64,000 bases of DNA, taken from Thioalkalicoccus limnaeus. Its GTDB lineage: Bacteria > Pseudomonadota > Gammaproteobacteria > Chromatiales > Chromatiaceae. The position numbers and the translations under genes were made by a program. Location: positions 1-64,000 of the forward strand of contig NZ_JBDKXB010000002.1 of the NCBI RefSeq assembly GCF_041197575.1. The letters run 5' to 3'. Position 1 is the stretch's first letter; each line of letters opens with the position of its first letter. Below the pieces are notes generated by a model, which made no database searches, had not been told where the DNA came from, and saw only the letters and a list, made by a program, of their open reading frames with translations. This document shows, piece by piece, positions 17,754 through 27,038 of this stretch.

Positions 17754-18557
17754 ATGTTGCAGATCATTCGTCGGAACCCTGCCGCGCTGCGCCGGGCCGT
17801 CGGCCTGCATCTCCTGATCGTGCTGATGTTGTGGGTCGGAACCGATTGGTGGAATCGGATCGAGCCCGCGGATTCGGGGCCGGCAGTGGTGCAAGCGAAC
17901 CTCGTCAGCGAGGCACAGCTCGCCGAGTGGCTAGCCTTGTCGCGGCCACGCCCAGACCAGGGCGAGATACCGGATCGACTCGCTGACGAACGCATCGAGC
18001 CGGTCGTCGATCCGGATCAGGGCCGCGAGGCCGAAGAAGCGGCCCGACGTGAGGCCGAGGAAGAAGCGGCTCGACGTGCGGCGGAAGAGGAAGCCGCCCG
18101 ACGCGCGGCCGAGGAAGCGGCCCGGCGTGCGGCGGAAGAGGAGGCCGCCCGACGCGCGGCCGAGGAAGCGGCCCGACGTGCGGCGGAAGAGGAGGCCGCC
18201 CGACGTGCGGCCGAGGAGGATCTGCTGATGGCCTTGGAGCGGGAGACCAAGACGCTCGAGCGTCAGCGCTCCAGCGAAGCGGATATCACTCCCTATGTCG
18301 CAGCAATAAGCGATCAAGTCGAGCGGGAGTGGGTTCGACCTCCCGGTTCCCCCCTCGATGCGGCATGCCTCGTCAGGGTCCGCCTCGAACCGACCGGGGA
18401 CGTCGTCGCCGGCAGTGTCAGGGTGATCGAAGGCAGTGGCGATCCCGCCTTCGACCGGTCCGTGATCACGGCCATCTATCGGGCTTCGCCGCTACCGGTC
18501 CCCGCCGGCCCGGAATTCGAGCGATTTCGAGAGTTCCAGTTTCGCTTTTCACCGTAA
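17754..18557 (+). CDS. tolA: Cell envelope protein TolA
   Basis: A 267-residue, three-domain protein. Domain I is an N-terminal anchor (about residues 17-37, VGLHLLIVLMLWVGTDWW). Domain II is a periplasmic helix of Ala/Glu/Arg repeats (about residues 92-160). Domain III (about 175-267) includes ITPYVAAISDQVEREWVRPPGSP and VRVIEGSGDPAFDRSVITAIYRASPLPVP, the fold that contacts TolB, Pal and colicins. The helix is shorter than in E. coli TolA (421 residues total) but the order is intact. Confidence 0.93.
   Translation: MLQIIRRNPAALRRAVGLHLLIVLMLWVGTDWWNRIEPADSGPAVVQANLVSEAQLAEWLALSRPRPDQGEIPDRLADERIEPVVDPDQGREAEEAARREAEEEAARRAAEEEAARRAAEEAARRAAEEEAARRAAEEAARRAAEEEAARRAAEEDLLMALERETKTLERQRSSEADITPYVAAISDQVEREWVRPPGSPLDAACLVRVRLEPTGDVVAGSVRVIEGSGDPAFDRSVITAIYRASPLPVPAGPEFERFREFQFRFSP
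18027..18220 (+). repeat. Imperfect tandem repeat in tolA domain II
   Basis: Near-identical units encoding EEAARRAAEE-type 10-11-residue blocks repeat about six times. This is the usual TolA helical spacer; codon-level identity between units is high, so copy number may vary between strains. Confidence 0.85.
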
Positions 18558-18574
18558 CCGAGGTGAATCAAGAC

Positions 18575-19867
18575 ATGTTGCGATCTCTGTTGACCGCATT
18601 GTTGCTCGCATTCGGCGCGATCGCGTCGGCGCAGGCCCAGCTGACGATCGAGGTCACCGGCGGGGTCGAGGGTGCTCAGCCGATCGGGGTCGTGCCTTTC
18701 GGGGTCGACGCCGAGCTGACGCCGCCGGTCGATGTCGCCGCCGTCATTGCCGCGAATCTAGCCCGAACCGGGCGCTTTCGTGTGATGCCCCACCGTGAGA
18801 TGTTGAGCCAGCCACACCGTGTCGAGGATGTCGACCTGCGCGAATGGCGCCAGCAGGGCGCGAACAGTCTCGTGATCGGCCGGATCCTGCCCGGGTCGGT
18901 CGGCGGGTTCCAGATCGACGTCGCGCTGCTCGACGTCTTCAGCGGAGAGGAATTGCTCGCCATGTCGATGCCGGCAAGCGTGGCCGGCATGCGCCATGCC
19001 GCGCATCGGATTGCCGATGCGATCTTCGAGCAACTGACCGGGCAGAAAGGGGTCTTCTCGACTCGTATCGCCTATGTGGCGGTCCAGGACGACGGCGGGG
19101 ACCCGAGGATGACGCTGCGGGTCTCGGATGCCGATGGCTACAACCCGCAGACGATTGTGTCCTCCCGCGAGCCTCTGCTGTCGCCGGCTTGGTCCCCTGA
19201 TGGACGCCGGATGGCCTACGTTTCGTTCGAAAAGAAACGCTCGGCCATCTACTTGCAGGAGTTGGCCACCGGGCGCCGCGAGTTGCTCGCGAGCTATCCG
19301 GGCATCAATGGTTCCCCGGCCTTCTCCCCGGACGGCAATCAGCTCGCGATGACCTTGTCGAAAGACGGCCAGCCCGATATCTATGTGCTCAACCTGGTCA
19401 ATCGGCAATTGCGCCGTCTGACGGACCATCATGCGATCGATACCGAGCCGGCCTGGTCGCCCGACGGCAGCGAGATCGTCTTCACGTCAGACCGTGGCGG
19501 GCAAGCGCAGATCTATCGTATTCCGTCCGTGGGCGGCGAGGCACGGCGAGTGACCTTCCAGAACGACTACAATGCCCGCGCTGCGTTTGCCCCGGATGGT
19601 CGGTCATTGGTGTTGGTGACCCGTGTCAATGGGCGATATCGGATCGCGCGACTGGACCTCGCGACGAATCGCGTGCGGCTCGTCAGCGGCGGGCCGCTCG
19701 ACGAATCGCCGGGGTTCGCCCCGAACGGCACGATGGTGATCTTCGCGACCCGGCACGACGGCCGCGGCGTCCTCGCGACCGCATCGACCGATGGTGCGGT
19801 CACGCAACGCCTGACGCAGGAACGGGGTGACGTGCGCGAACCCGCCTGGTCGCCATTCGTCGAGTGA
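18575..19867 (+). CDS. tolB: Tol-Pal system beta-propeller protein TolB
   Basis: A 430-residue periplasmic protein with an N-terminal signal peptide (MLRSLLTALLLAFGAIASAQA), an alpha/beta N-domain (GVVPFGVDAE...NLARTGRFRV...LVIGRI) and a six-bladed propeller of WSPDGRRMAYVS-type repeats (SPAWSPDG, SPAFSPDG, EPAWSPDG, RAAFAPDG, SPGFAPNG, EPAWSPF). It binds Pal and TolA. ATG at 18575 is preceded by an AGGTGA box. Confidence 0.95.
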   Translation: MLRSLLTALLLAFGAIASAQAQLTIEVTGGVEGAQPIGVVPFGVDAELTPPVDVAAVIAANLARTGRFRVMPHREMLSQPHRVEDVDLREWRQQGANSLVIGRILPGSVGGFQIDVALLDVFSGEELLAMSMPASVAGMRHAAHRIADAIFEQLTGQKGVFSTRIAYVAVQDDGGDPRMTLRVSDADGYNPQTIVSSREPLLSPAWSPDGRRMAYVSFEKKRSAIYLQELATGRRELLASYPGINGSPAFSPDGNQLAMTLSKDGQPDIYVLNLVNRQLRRLTDHHAIDTEPAWSPDGSEIVFTSDRGGQAQIYRIPSVGGEARRVTFQNDYNARAAFAPDGRSLVLVTRVNGRYRIARLDLATNRVRLVSGGPLDESPGFAPNGTMVIFATRHDGRGVLATASTDGAVTQRLTQERGDVREPAWSPFVE

Positions 19868-19877
19868 GGGAAAAGAC

Positions 19878-20390
19878 GTGCTCAGGTATTCGTTTCCAGT
19901 CGCTATCGCGCTCTTCACCGTGATCCTGGGTGCCGGTTGCGAGACGGTCCAGAAGGCGCCGCCGTCGGCCGTCCCGAGCGCCGAGCCGACGGTCCCTGAG
20001 GTCGCACCGCAGGCGGTCGCGGCCCCGGCCCCGTGGGATGATCCGGCAAATCCGATTCATCGCCGTACGCTCTATTTCACCTACGAGCGCAGCGAGATCT
20101 TGCCCGAATACGCGGCCCTGCTCCGCGTGCATGCGGGTTTTCTGGCGGCGCACCCGAATGTGCGGGTGATCATCGAGGGCCATGCGGACGAGCGCGGGAC
20201 GCGCGAATTCAATCTCGCGCTGGGTGAGCAGCGGGCGCAGGCCGTGCGAGGTTTTCTGATGGCCGAGGGGATCCCCCCGGCACAGCTCGAAACAGCCAGT
20301 TACGGCGAGGAGAAACCGGCGAGCCCCGGCTATGGCGAAGCCTCATGGGCGCAGAACCGGCGAGCCTTTCTTGACTACCAGAGGCCTTGA
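19878..20390 (+). CDS. pal: Peptidoglycan-associated lipoprotein Pal
   Basis: A 170-residue outer-membrane lipoprotein. The signal ends in LGAGC with lipidated Cys21. An Ala/Pro-rich linker follows, then an OmpA-like domain with TLYFTYERSEI, VIIEGHADERGTREFNLALGEQRAQAV and YGEEKP, which binds meso-DAP. The start is GTG at 19878, 10 bases after the tolB stop, with AGGGAAAAG as the ribosome site. Confidence 0.94.
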   Translation: MLRYSFPVAIALFTVILGAGCETVQKAPPSAVPSAEPTVPEVAPQAVAAPAPWDDPANPIHRRTLYFTYERSEILPEYAALLRVHAGFLAAHPNVRVIIEGHADERGTREFNLALGEQRAQAVRGFLMAEGIPPAQLETASYGEEKPASPGYGEASWAQNRRAFLDYQRP

Positions 20391-20392
20391 GT

Positions 20393-21232
20393 ATGACCCC
20401 CCTATCGCGCGCAATGCCGGCTATCGTTCTGCTGCTCGCCGGGCCTGCCATCGCCGACCCGGCCCTTGATGCGCGGGTCGCCCGCCTGGAGCGGATCCTG
20501 AGTACGCAAGGCCCGTCGGAGTTGCTGATCCAGGTCCAAAGGCTGCAACAGGAGGTCCAGGAGTTGCGGGGCCTCGTCGAGACCCATCAGTTCCTGCTCG
20601 AACGACTCCAAGGCCAGGGAGGATCCGGGACGACGATGCGCGGGGACCCTTGGACCTATGAGGATTCGTACGAACGGGATCCTTGGGGCACTGTCCCGAT
20701 CACCGATCAAGGAGCGGATCCGGGCACCGATCGGTCGGGTGCGACCTGGCCATCGAGCGAGAGGCGCGATCCGGCAGGGAGCTGGGCCGATGAGCGTCCG
20801 TCGGCCCCCGGGATGTTGGCTCTGCCGTCCCCTGAAACAGCCAGTCCCAGCGAGCAGGAGGCCTATCAGCAGGCCGTCGAGCGGCTCAGGGAGCGCGATT
20901 ACGACGGGGCCATCACGGCCTTCCGCGACCTGCTCGAGCGCCATCCTGCGGGTCGCTATAGTACGGATGCGCACTTCTGGCTCGGCGAGACCCTTTACGT
21001 CACGCGCGACTATGCTGCCGCGATGGCGCACTATGACCGGGTCATCGCCGATGACCCGCAAAGCCCCAGGGTGCCTGCCGCGATGCTCAAGGTCGGTTAC
21101 ATCCATCACGAGGGGCGACGCCTGGACGCGGCTCGGGCGGTCCTCGAGGAGATCCCGCAGCGCTTCCCGGATTCGACCGAGGCAAGGTTGGCCCAGGATC
21201 GGTTGCGGCGCATCGCGCGAGAGCCGAATTGA
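20393..21232 (+). CDS. cpoB: Cell division coordinator CpoB (YbgF)
   Basis: A 279-residue periplasmic protein. It has a signal peptide (MTPLSRAMPAIVLLLAGPAIA), an N-terminal trimerising coiled coil (ARVARLERIL...LIQVQRLQQEVQELRGLVE), a low-complexity linker, and C-terminal TPR repeats (EQEAYQQAVERLRERDYDGAITAFRDLLERHPAG onward). CpoB links TolA energy state to PBP1B during division. ATG at 20393 directly follows the pal stop. Its TGA overlaps a TTG start of queE. Confidence 0.92.
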   Translation: MTPLSRAMPAIVLLLAGPAIADPALDARVARLERILSTQGPSELLIQVQRLQQEVQELRGLVETHQFLLERLQGQGGSGTTMRGDPWTYEDSYERDPWGTVPITDQGADPGTDRSGATWPSSERRDPAGSWADERPSAPGMLALPSPETASPSEQEAYQQAVERLRERDYDGAITAFRDLLERHPAGRYSTDAHFWLGETLYVTRDYAAAMAHYDRVIADDPQSPRVPAAMLKVGYIHHEGRRLDAARAVLEEIPQRFPDSTEARLAQDRLRRIAREPN

Positions 21233-21915
21233 CGGCCCAGCGGGCTGCAACAAAAGGTTCGGTCGCTTCCGATGCGGCCGGTCTGCGGGTCACCGAGATC
21301 TTTCATTCGCTGCAAGGGGAGGGCTTGACGACCGGTGAGCGGACGGTCTTCGTGCGCCTGACCGGTTGCCCTTTGCGCTGCGTCTACTGTGATAGCGCCT
21401 ACGCCTTTTCCGGTGGTAGGCGGATGGACATCGCCGCGATCCTGGCGCAAATCGCCGACTACTCGGTGCGGTACGTCTGCGTCACAGGTGGTGAGCCGCT
21501 TGCGCAACCGGGCTGCCGTTCGTTGCTCGCGGCACTCTGTGGGGCTGGTTATCTGGTCTCATTGGAGACCAGCGGGGCCTTGGATCTCACCGGCTTGGAT
21601 CCGCGGGTGGTCAAGGTCATGGATCTGAAGACACCCGGATCGGGCGAGGAGCACCGTAATCGCTATGCCAATCTCGCGTGCTTGACGCCAGCCGATCAGA
21701 TCAAGTTCGTCCTTTGCGATCGCGACGATTATCGCTGGGCCGTCGAGCAGATTCGTGTCCATCGGTTGGAGCGGTTGTGCCCGCTGCTGTTCTCGCCGGC
21801 CGCTGGACGGCTGTCCCCGAGGGACCTGGCCGACTGGATCCTGTCCGACCGGCTGCCGGTGCGGATGCAGATCCAGCTTCACAAGCTCCTGTGGGGGGAT
21901 GCCCCGGGTCACTGA
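21229..21915 (+). CDS. queE: 7-carboxy-7-deazaguanine synthase QueE
   Basis: A 228-residue radical-SAM enzyme converting 6-carboxytetrahydropterin to 7-carboxy-7-deazaguanine on the queuosine route. The cluster motif is CPLRCVYC (CxxxCxxC). Substrate-side motifs IFHSLQGEG and VCVTGGEPLAQ are present, as is QLHKLLWGD at the C-terminus. It starts at TTG 21229 overlapping the cpoB TGA, implying coupling to the tol-pal operon. queC, often next, is not here: the following gene is convergent. Confidence 0.93.
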   Translation: MTAQRAATKGSVASDAAGLRVTEIFHSLQGEGLTTGERTVFVRLTGCPLRCVYCDSAYAFSGGRRMDIAAILAQIADYSVRYVCVTGGEPLAQPGCRSLLAALCGAGYLVSLETSGALDLTGLDPRVVKVMDLKTPGSGEEHRNRYANLACLTPADQIKFVLCDRDDYRWAVEQIRVHRLERLCPLLFSPAAGRLSPRDLADWILSDRLPVRMQIQLHKLLWGDAPGH

Positions 21916-21930
21916 CCCGGCCGGGCAGGG

Positions 21931-23289
21931 TCAGAAGCGCACGGCGGCGGCTGGGGTTCCGCGAATCTTGCGTACGATCGCCATCGCCATCTCGAGCGCC
22001 TGTTCGTAGTTGAGTCGCGGATCGACCTGCGTGCAGTAGGCCCGTTCCAGGTCGATCTCGTTCAAGCCGCGCGCCCCGCCGAGGCATTCGGTGACATCAT
22101 CGCCGGTCAGTTCGAAATGGACGCCGCCGAGGCGGCTTCCGAGTTCGCGGTGGATATCGACGGCCAGACAGAGTTCATCGAGGATTCGCTCGAAACGCCG
22201 CGTCTTGTACCCCCTCGCGGTCGTCTCGGTGTTGCCGTGCATCGGATCGCACACCCATAGCACCGGCTGGCCGGTGCTTCGGACCGCATCGATCATCGGT
22301 GGCAGCTCGCGTTCGATCCTTTCGACACCGAAGCGATGGATCAACACCAGGCGGCCTTCTTCCCGGGTCGGATTCAATCGCTGGACCAAGTCCTCGAGCC
22401 AAGCCGCCGAGAGGCCGCCGCCGAGTTTGACGCCAACGGGATTGGCGATCCCGCGCATGAACTCGACATGGGCGCCATCCGGATCGGCGGTGCGAAAGCC
22501 GATCCAGGGTAGGTGGGTACTCAGGTCGAACCAGCCGTCGAACTGCCTCACTCGACGGGTCAGGGCCTGCTCATAGGGGAGATGCAGGGCTTCATGGCTC
22601 GCGAAGAACTGCACGCGCGCCAATTCCCCGGAATCACCGCATCCGACGACCTGCATGAAACGCAGGGACTCGCCGAGCGCATCGAGCACCTTGCGATAGT
22701 CGTCGGCCAACGGTGAATGGGCCATGAAGGCCAGATCCCAGTTCTCCGGGTGATGCAGATCCGCGAAACCGCTCTCGGACAGGGCGCGGATGAAATTCAG
22801 CGTCATCGCTGCGCGACCGTGGCCACGGAGCAGGCGCTTGGGGTCCGGGGTCCTGGCCTCTGGCGTGAACTCGGGGCCATTGACCAGATCGCCGCGGTAG
22901 CTCGGCAGGGTCAGTGGCCCGCGGGTTTCCAGGTCGGCCGAGCGTGGCTTTGCGTATTGTCCGGCGATGCGTCCGACACGAATGACCGGCTGCTTCAAGC
23001 CATGTACGAGCACCAGGCTCATCTGCAACAGAATCTTGAGCTTGTTGGCGATGACGTCCGATTGACAATCGGTGAAGTGCTCGGCGCAGTCGCCGCCCTG
23101 GAGCAGGAAACCATGGCCGGTGGCGGCCCGCGCCAACTGGTCCTTCAGCGTGTGGATCTCCCACGGGGTAACCAGCGGCGGGAGCTCCGCCAGCTCGGCG
23201 AGCGCGGCAGCGAGCGCGGCCTGGTCGGGATAGCTCGCCTGCTGGAGCGCCTTGCGCGACCGCCACGACTCGGGGGACCAGCCGTTCAT
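21931..23289 (-). CDS. 3-deoxy-7-phosphoheptulonate synthase, class II
   Basis: A 452-residue plant-type (class II) DAHP synthase: opening WSPESWR, then PPLVTPWEIHTL, FLLQGGDCAEHF (metal Cys), VIRVGRIAGQYAKPRS, LPSYRGDLVNG, a DPKRL helix, PVGVKLGGG, LIHRFG, VLWVCDPMHGNT and GGVHFELTGDDVTECLGG. It condenses PEP and erythrose-4-phosphate at the entry of the shikimate pathway. The same window encodes an unrelated-sequence class I DAHP synthase at 38.6 kb. It lies 112 bases downstream of the tryptophanase-like gene on the same strand, suggesting shared aromatic-amino-acid context. Confidence 0.93.
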   Translation of the reverse strand: MNGWSPESWRSRKALQQASYPDQAALAAALAELAELPPLVTPWEIHTLKDQLARAATGHGFLLQGGDCAEHFTDCQSDVIANKLKILLQMSLVLVHGLKQPVIRVGRIAGQYAKPRSADLETRGPLTLPSYRGDLVNGPEFTPEARTPDPKRLLRGHGRAAMTLNFIRALSESGFADLHHPENWDLAFMAHSPLADDYRKVLDALGESLRFMQVVGCGDSGELARVQFFASHEALHLPYEQALTRRVRQFDGWFDLSTHLPWIGFRTADPDGAHVEFMRGIANPVGVKLGGGLSAAWLEDLVQRLNPTREEGRLVLIHRFGVERIERELPPMIDAVRSTGQPVLWVCDPMHGNTETTARGYKTRRFERILDELCLAVDIHRELGSRLGGVHFELTGDDVTECLGGARGLNEIDLERAYCTQVDPRLNYEQALEMAMAIVRKIRGTPAAAVRF

Positions 23290-23401
23290 TGTCTGACCTC
23301 TGCGCTCAGCGAGGGCCACGCTCGGCGAGTCCGTGCCGAGCGGTTCCCACCCGGTGAATCCGATTCGTCGAAAACGAGGCGTTCATGCCGTTGGACGTTT
23401 A

Positions 23402-24850
23402 CTACAGGCTGTCGCCGAGATCGGTACGAAACTGAGCGACCAGGCGGTCTTGCCAATCGGACGTCGGGGCCAGGCGGCCGAAGAAGAAGCGCAGCAACTC
23501 CGGTTCCTCGACGAACCTCAGTCCTCCGACCAGGGCACGATGCTCGTACAGCCAGACGATGCGGTCGATCGCATACTTGACCTGCGACATCGTAAACACG
23601 CGCCGGGGGAGGGCGAGGCGCAATAGCTCCATGTCCGAATACCGCTCGCTGCCATCCGCATTGCGTTGCTCGGACAGGGTTCCGCGCTCCATCCCGCGAA
23701 CACCGCTCACCAGGTACAGGGCCGCGGCCAACGCGCCAGCCGGATACTGCGCCTGAGAGAGATGCGGGAGGAAAGCCCCGGCGTCCAGATGACAGCCGAG
23801 CCCCCCTGGGGGCGTGATGACCGGGATCCCCTTCTCGACGAGCTGCTCGACCATGAATCGGATGAACTGCGGCCCCTGGCTGATCATGTCCATGTCCATG
23901 GTCTCTTCGAGACCGACCGCGATCGCCTCGATCTCGCGGACCGACATGCCGCCATAGGTGAGAAACCCCTCGTACAGCACGATCTTGTCGCGAATTCGCT
24001 TGTAGATCTCCTCGCTGTTCATGCACATGCCGCCGCCGCGTGCGCAACCGAGCTTGCGCGCCGAGAAGTAGATCAGATCGCACAGCCCGGCCATCGTGCG
24101 GGTGATCTCGCGCAGGCTCATATCCCGGCACTCGGGCTCGCGGAGCTTGTTGAAATACAGGTTGTCGGCAAGGAGGCTCGCATCCAGCACGAGAGGGATG
24201 CCATGCTTCTGGCACAGCTGGTGTACATCTCGCATATTCGCCAGCGAAACCGGTTGTCCACCGATCAGGTTGGTGCCGGCCTCGATGCGGACGAACGCGA
24301 TTTGCTCGGCACCCTGGCGTTGGATCAGGGCGCGCAGTTTCTCCAGGTCGATGTCGCCCTTGAAGGGTTTGTCGCTCGTGATCTCGAGCGCGTCGGCCTT
24401 GTAGATCTCCTCGATGGATCCGCCATTCAGCGTGACATGGGCCTTGGTCGTCGTGAAATGGTAGTTCGTCGCGACGACGGTTCCTGGCTTGACGAAGACC
24501 TGGGCGATGATGTTCTCGCAGGCCCGGCCTTGATGGGCCGGCAGGAAGAAGCGTGTACCGAAGATGTCCTGGATTACGCGCTCGAGCCGAAAGAAGGTCT
24601 CGGACCCAGCGTAGCTGTCATCGGCGACGAGCATCGCGGCCTGCTGCCTGTCGCTCATCGCATTGACGCCACTGTCGGTCAGCATGTCGAGGTAGACGTC
24701 GCGGTTCTTCAGAAGAAAGGTATTGTTGCCCGCTTCGTCGATGGCGATCCGGCGTTGCTCGATCGGCAGCAGGTTGAGCTTCTGGACGATGCAGACCTTG
24801 TGCATCTCCAATGGAAACGACTCGCCCGAGTAGAATTTGATGTCGGCCAC
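23402..24850 (-). CDS. Tryptophanase/tyrosine phenol-lyase-like PLP enzyme
   Basis: A 482-residue fold-type I PLP enzyme of the beta-eliminating lyase family. Conserved blocks are LTDSGVNAMSDRQQAAMLVADDSYAGS, LPAHQGRACENII, GTNLIGGQPVSLANMRDVHQLC, VLDASLLADNLYFNKLREPE and LTYGGMSVREIEAIAVGL. The PLP-lysine region reads FSARKLGCARGGGMC rather than the SAKKD of E. coli TnaA. It is therefore a divergent member, and the substrate (Trp, Tyr or other) should not be assumed. It starts with GTG at 24850 behind a GGAG 12 bases upstream. A product such as indole could feed the TrpB2 enzyme; that is conjecture. Confidence 0.78.
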   Translation of the reverse strand: MADIKFYSGESFPLEMHKVCIVQKLNLLPIEQRRIAIDEAGNNTFLLKNRDVYLDMLTDSGVNAMSDRQQAAMLVADDSYAGSETFFRLERVIQDIFGTRFFLPAHQGRACENIIAQVFVKPGTVVATNYHFTTTKAHVTLNGGSIEEIYKADALEITSDKPFKGDIDLEKLRALIQRQGAEQIAFVRIEAGTNLIGGQPVSLANMRDVHQLCQKHGIPLVLDASLLADNLYFNKLREPECRDMSLREITRTMAGLCDLIYFSARKLGCARGGGMCMNSEEIYKRIRDKIVLYEGFLTYGGMSVREIEAIAVGLEETMDMDMISQGPQFIRFMVEQLVEKGIPVITPPGGLGCHLDAGAFLPHLSQAQYPAGALAAALYLVSGVRGMERGTLSEQRNADGSERYSDMELLRLALPRRVFTMSQVKYAIDRIVWLYEHRALVGGLRFVEEPELLRFFFGRLAPTSDWQDRLVAQFRTDLGDSL

Positions 24851-25056
24851 TTGATCAATCGCTCCAATTCGTAATACTGGTCGGATGGTCGGTGCACCCG
24901 CGCCAGTTCAGTTGTTGGTCGGAGCATCGGTGGATCCGACCCGAATGCGCAAGATACCATCCCGAACGTGCTCCCATCCAACCATTCGATCGCTTTGGTC
25001 GACGCCGGCACGGGCGGGATCTCGATGCCGAATGATCCTCGTGGCCAGGATCGGGT

Positions 25057-25476
25057 TCAGGCTTCGGGCGGTGGCCGACGGAAGCGCTTGGTTACCGAGC
25101 GTGCTCGCTTCAGTTGCAGCCGTTGTTCGCGCGATGCCTTCGTCGGCCGTGTTCGCCGCCGTGGAGTCGGTGCATGGGCAGCGCGTCGTAGCAGCTCGGC
25201 CAGACGTTCGAAGGCATCGGCACGGTTGCGTTCGCGGCTGCGAAACCGGTGGGCCTCGATCGTCAGGAAGCCCTCGGCGCTGATCCGGCGGCGGGCCAGT
25301 GCGATCAGACGCTCGCGCACCGCTTCCGGCAAGTCGCTGACACCGCGCACCTGGAAGCGCAATTGCACCGCGGTGGCCACTTTGTTGACCTTCTGTCCGC
25401 CTGGACCGGGTGCCCTGACGAAGCGTTCAGTCAGATCGCGCTCATCCAGGGTCAGATTCGGTGCGATCTCGATCAC
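25057..25476 (-). CDS. arfB: Alternative ribosome-rescue factor B (peptidyl-tRNA hydrolase)
   Basis: A 139-residue protein with the release-factor catalytic GGQ motif in FVRAPGPGGQKVNKVATAVQLRF and a basic C-terminal tail (RRRTRPTKASREQRLQLKRARSVTKRF). In ArfB that tail enters the empty mRNA channel of stalled ribosomes. Starts with GTG 8 bases after the cnoX stop, so it is in an operon with cnoX. Confidence 0.93.
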   Translation of the reverse strand: MIEIAPNLTLDERDLTERFVRAPGPGGQKVNKVATAVQLRFQVRGVSDLPEAVRERLIALARRRISAEGFLTIEAHRFRSRERNRADAFERLAELLRRAAHAPTPRRRTRPTKASREQRLQLKRARSVTKRFRRPPPEA

Positions 25477-25484
25477 CGTCTCGG

Positions 25485-26348
25485 TCAGTAGAGCGCGGCC
25501 ATCATGCGGCTGCGGTACCGGCTGACCAGCTCACCCTGTCCGCCGAGCAGGTCGAACACGGCGAGCAGTCCTTTGCGTCCCGCGTCGTCGCCGTAGGCGC
25601 GGTCTTTGGTCATCAGCAGGAAGAGTTGCTCGAGCGCGCCTTCGTAGTCGCCGCGGACCACGAGATGGGCGGCGAGTCGCTGTCGCGCGTCGCTGTCGCT
25701 GGGGTCCCGCGCGAGGCGGTCTCGCAGGGTCTCGGCGGCCGGGGCATCGCGCAGCAGGCTCGCGAACCGCAACCGGGCGCGGAGCGCGACGACCTCTGGA
25801 TCATGGTGCAGCTCCGGCGGGACCCGCTCGAGCATCGCCTCGGCGGTCTCGATGTCGCCGCTGGCGGCCTTGAACTCGGCCTCGATGACCTGAAGCCACT
25901 TGTTGTCCGGGTCGCTGGTGCGGACCTGTTCGATCCATGCCGCGGCACCGGACAGGTCGCCTGCCTGCAACGCCCGCTGGGCACTGACGACCAGCGAGTC
26001 GGCTACCTTGCCGATATGGCGATCGAGGAAGTCGCGAATCTGGGCCTCCGGCAAGGCGCCGAGGAACTGGTCGACCGGTTGACCGTCCTTGAATAGCTGT
26101 ACCGTCGGCAGGCTGCGGATACCGAAGTGTGCGGCCAGCTGCCGCTCTTCGTCGGTATTGACCTTGGCGAGGATGAATTGGCCTTGGTATTCGTCGGCCA
26201 GCTTGGCGAGCAGCGGCATCAGGGAGCGGCAGGGCGCGCACCAGTCTGCCCAGAAGTCGACCAGCACCGGTACCTGGTACGATGCCTCGATCACGTCCTG
26301 ATTGAAGGTTTCCGTGGTCACCGTGACGATGAAGGGTGAGGCGTTCAT
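25485..26348 (-). CDS. cnoX: Thioredoxin-TPR chaperedoxin CnoX-like (YbbN)
   Basis: A 287-residue protein. It has an N-terminal thioredoxin domain (about 1-110; VDFWADWCAPCRSLMPLL, redox Cys37/Cys40) and a C-terminal TPR region (about 120-287) with helical repeats such as LVVRGDYEGALEQLFLLM. E. coli CnoX lacks the WCxPC pair; this one keeps it, so it may have redox as well as holdase function. Upstream sequence in the same frame is a long unconvincing extension; the ATG at 26348 fits homology. Confidence 0.9.
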   Translation of the reverse strand: MNASPFIVTVTTETFNQDVIEASYQVPVLVDFWADWCAPCRSLMPLLAKLADEYQGQFILAKVNTDEERQLAAHFGIRSLPTVQLFKDGQPVDQFLGALPEAQIRDFLDRHIGKVADSLVVSAQRALQAGDLSGAAAWIEQVRTSDPDNKWLQVIEAEFKAASGDIETAEAMLERVPPELHHDPEVVALRARLRFASLLRDAPAAETLRDRLARDPSDSDARQRLAAHLVVRGDYEGALEQLFLLMTKDRAYGDDAGRKGLLAVFDLLGGQGELVSRYRSRMMAALY

Positions 26349-26603
26349 GAACTCTTGCGCTCCCGACAGTCGTTGGGAAAATTGATTTCGCAACATAGAT
26401 CGATTGGCACGTTGAATCAAGGCAATCCGCCCGATCGCGGGAACAGCGCCGCGTGCGCCATGTTCGGCGAGCCTCGATTGCATGTCGCGCGCGCTGCCGC
26501 GGTAGCCGGGCGCGAGCCGCCGGTCGGCCGGCGCTTCGGCACGTCGAGTGTTCGGTTGGGTCTTCCGCGGTGGCTTGACGGAGAACTTCACAGGAGCAAC
26601 AGC

Positions 26604-27038
26604 ATGAACGAGAACGTCCATGTGGTCTGTCCCCATTGCGATGGTGTCAACCGGGTGCCGCGCGGGCGGCTCGGCGCCGGTCCGCGCTGCGGTCGGTGCC
26701 ATGCTTCCCTCTTCACGGCCCGGCCGGTAGCTTTGGACGAGGCGCGGTTCGCGACCCATGTCCAGCGTAGCGACCTTCCGCTGATCGTCGACTTTTGGGC
26801 GCCCTGGTGTGGGCCCTGTCGCATGATGGCGCCGATCTTCGAGGAGGCGGCCCGTCGCATCGAGCCGGCGGCTCGTCTGATCAAGGTCGATACCGACGAG
26901 GCCCAGGGCCTGGCGGCCAAGTACGGTATCCGAAGCATCCCGACCCTCGCCGTCTTTCGCGGTGGCCACGAAGCCGCGCGCACCGCCGGTGCCATGGACC
27001 TGACGGCCTTGCTCGCTTGGCTTCGCCCGAATCTTTGA
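26604..27038 (+). CDS. trxC: Thioredoxin 2 (zinc-binding)
   Basis: A 144-residue cytosolic thioredoxin. It has an N-terminal zinc domain (CPHC at 9-12, CGRC at 29-32) and a thioredoxin fold with FWAPWCGPCRMMAP (Cys69, Cys72) and IRSIPTLAVF containing the cis-Pro. TrxC is typically induced by oxidative stress. AGGAG precedes the ATG. It is divergent from cnoX, with 255 bases between. Confidence 0.94.
   Translation: MNENVHVVCPHCDGVNRVPRGRLGAGPRCGRCHASLFTARPVALDEARFATHVQRSDLPLIVDFWAPWCGPCRMMAPIFEEAARRIEPAARLIKVDTDEAQGLAAKYGIRSIPTLAVFRGGHEAARTAGAMDLTALLAWLRPNL

Noticed and set aside
18027..18220. Tandem repeats resembling an array
   Set aside because: These are the in-frame Ala/Glu/Arg helix repeats of TolA domain II; there are no unique spacers, so not CRISPR.
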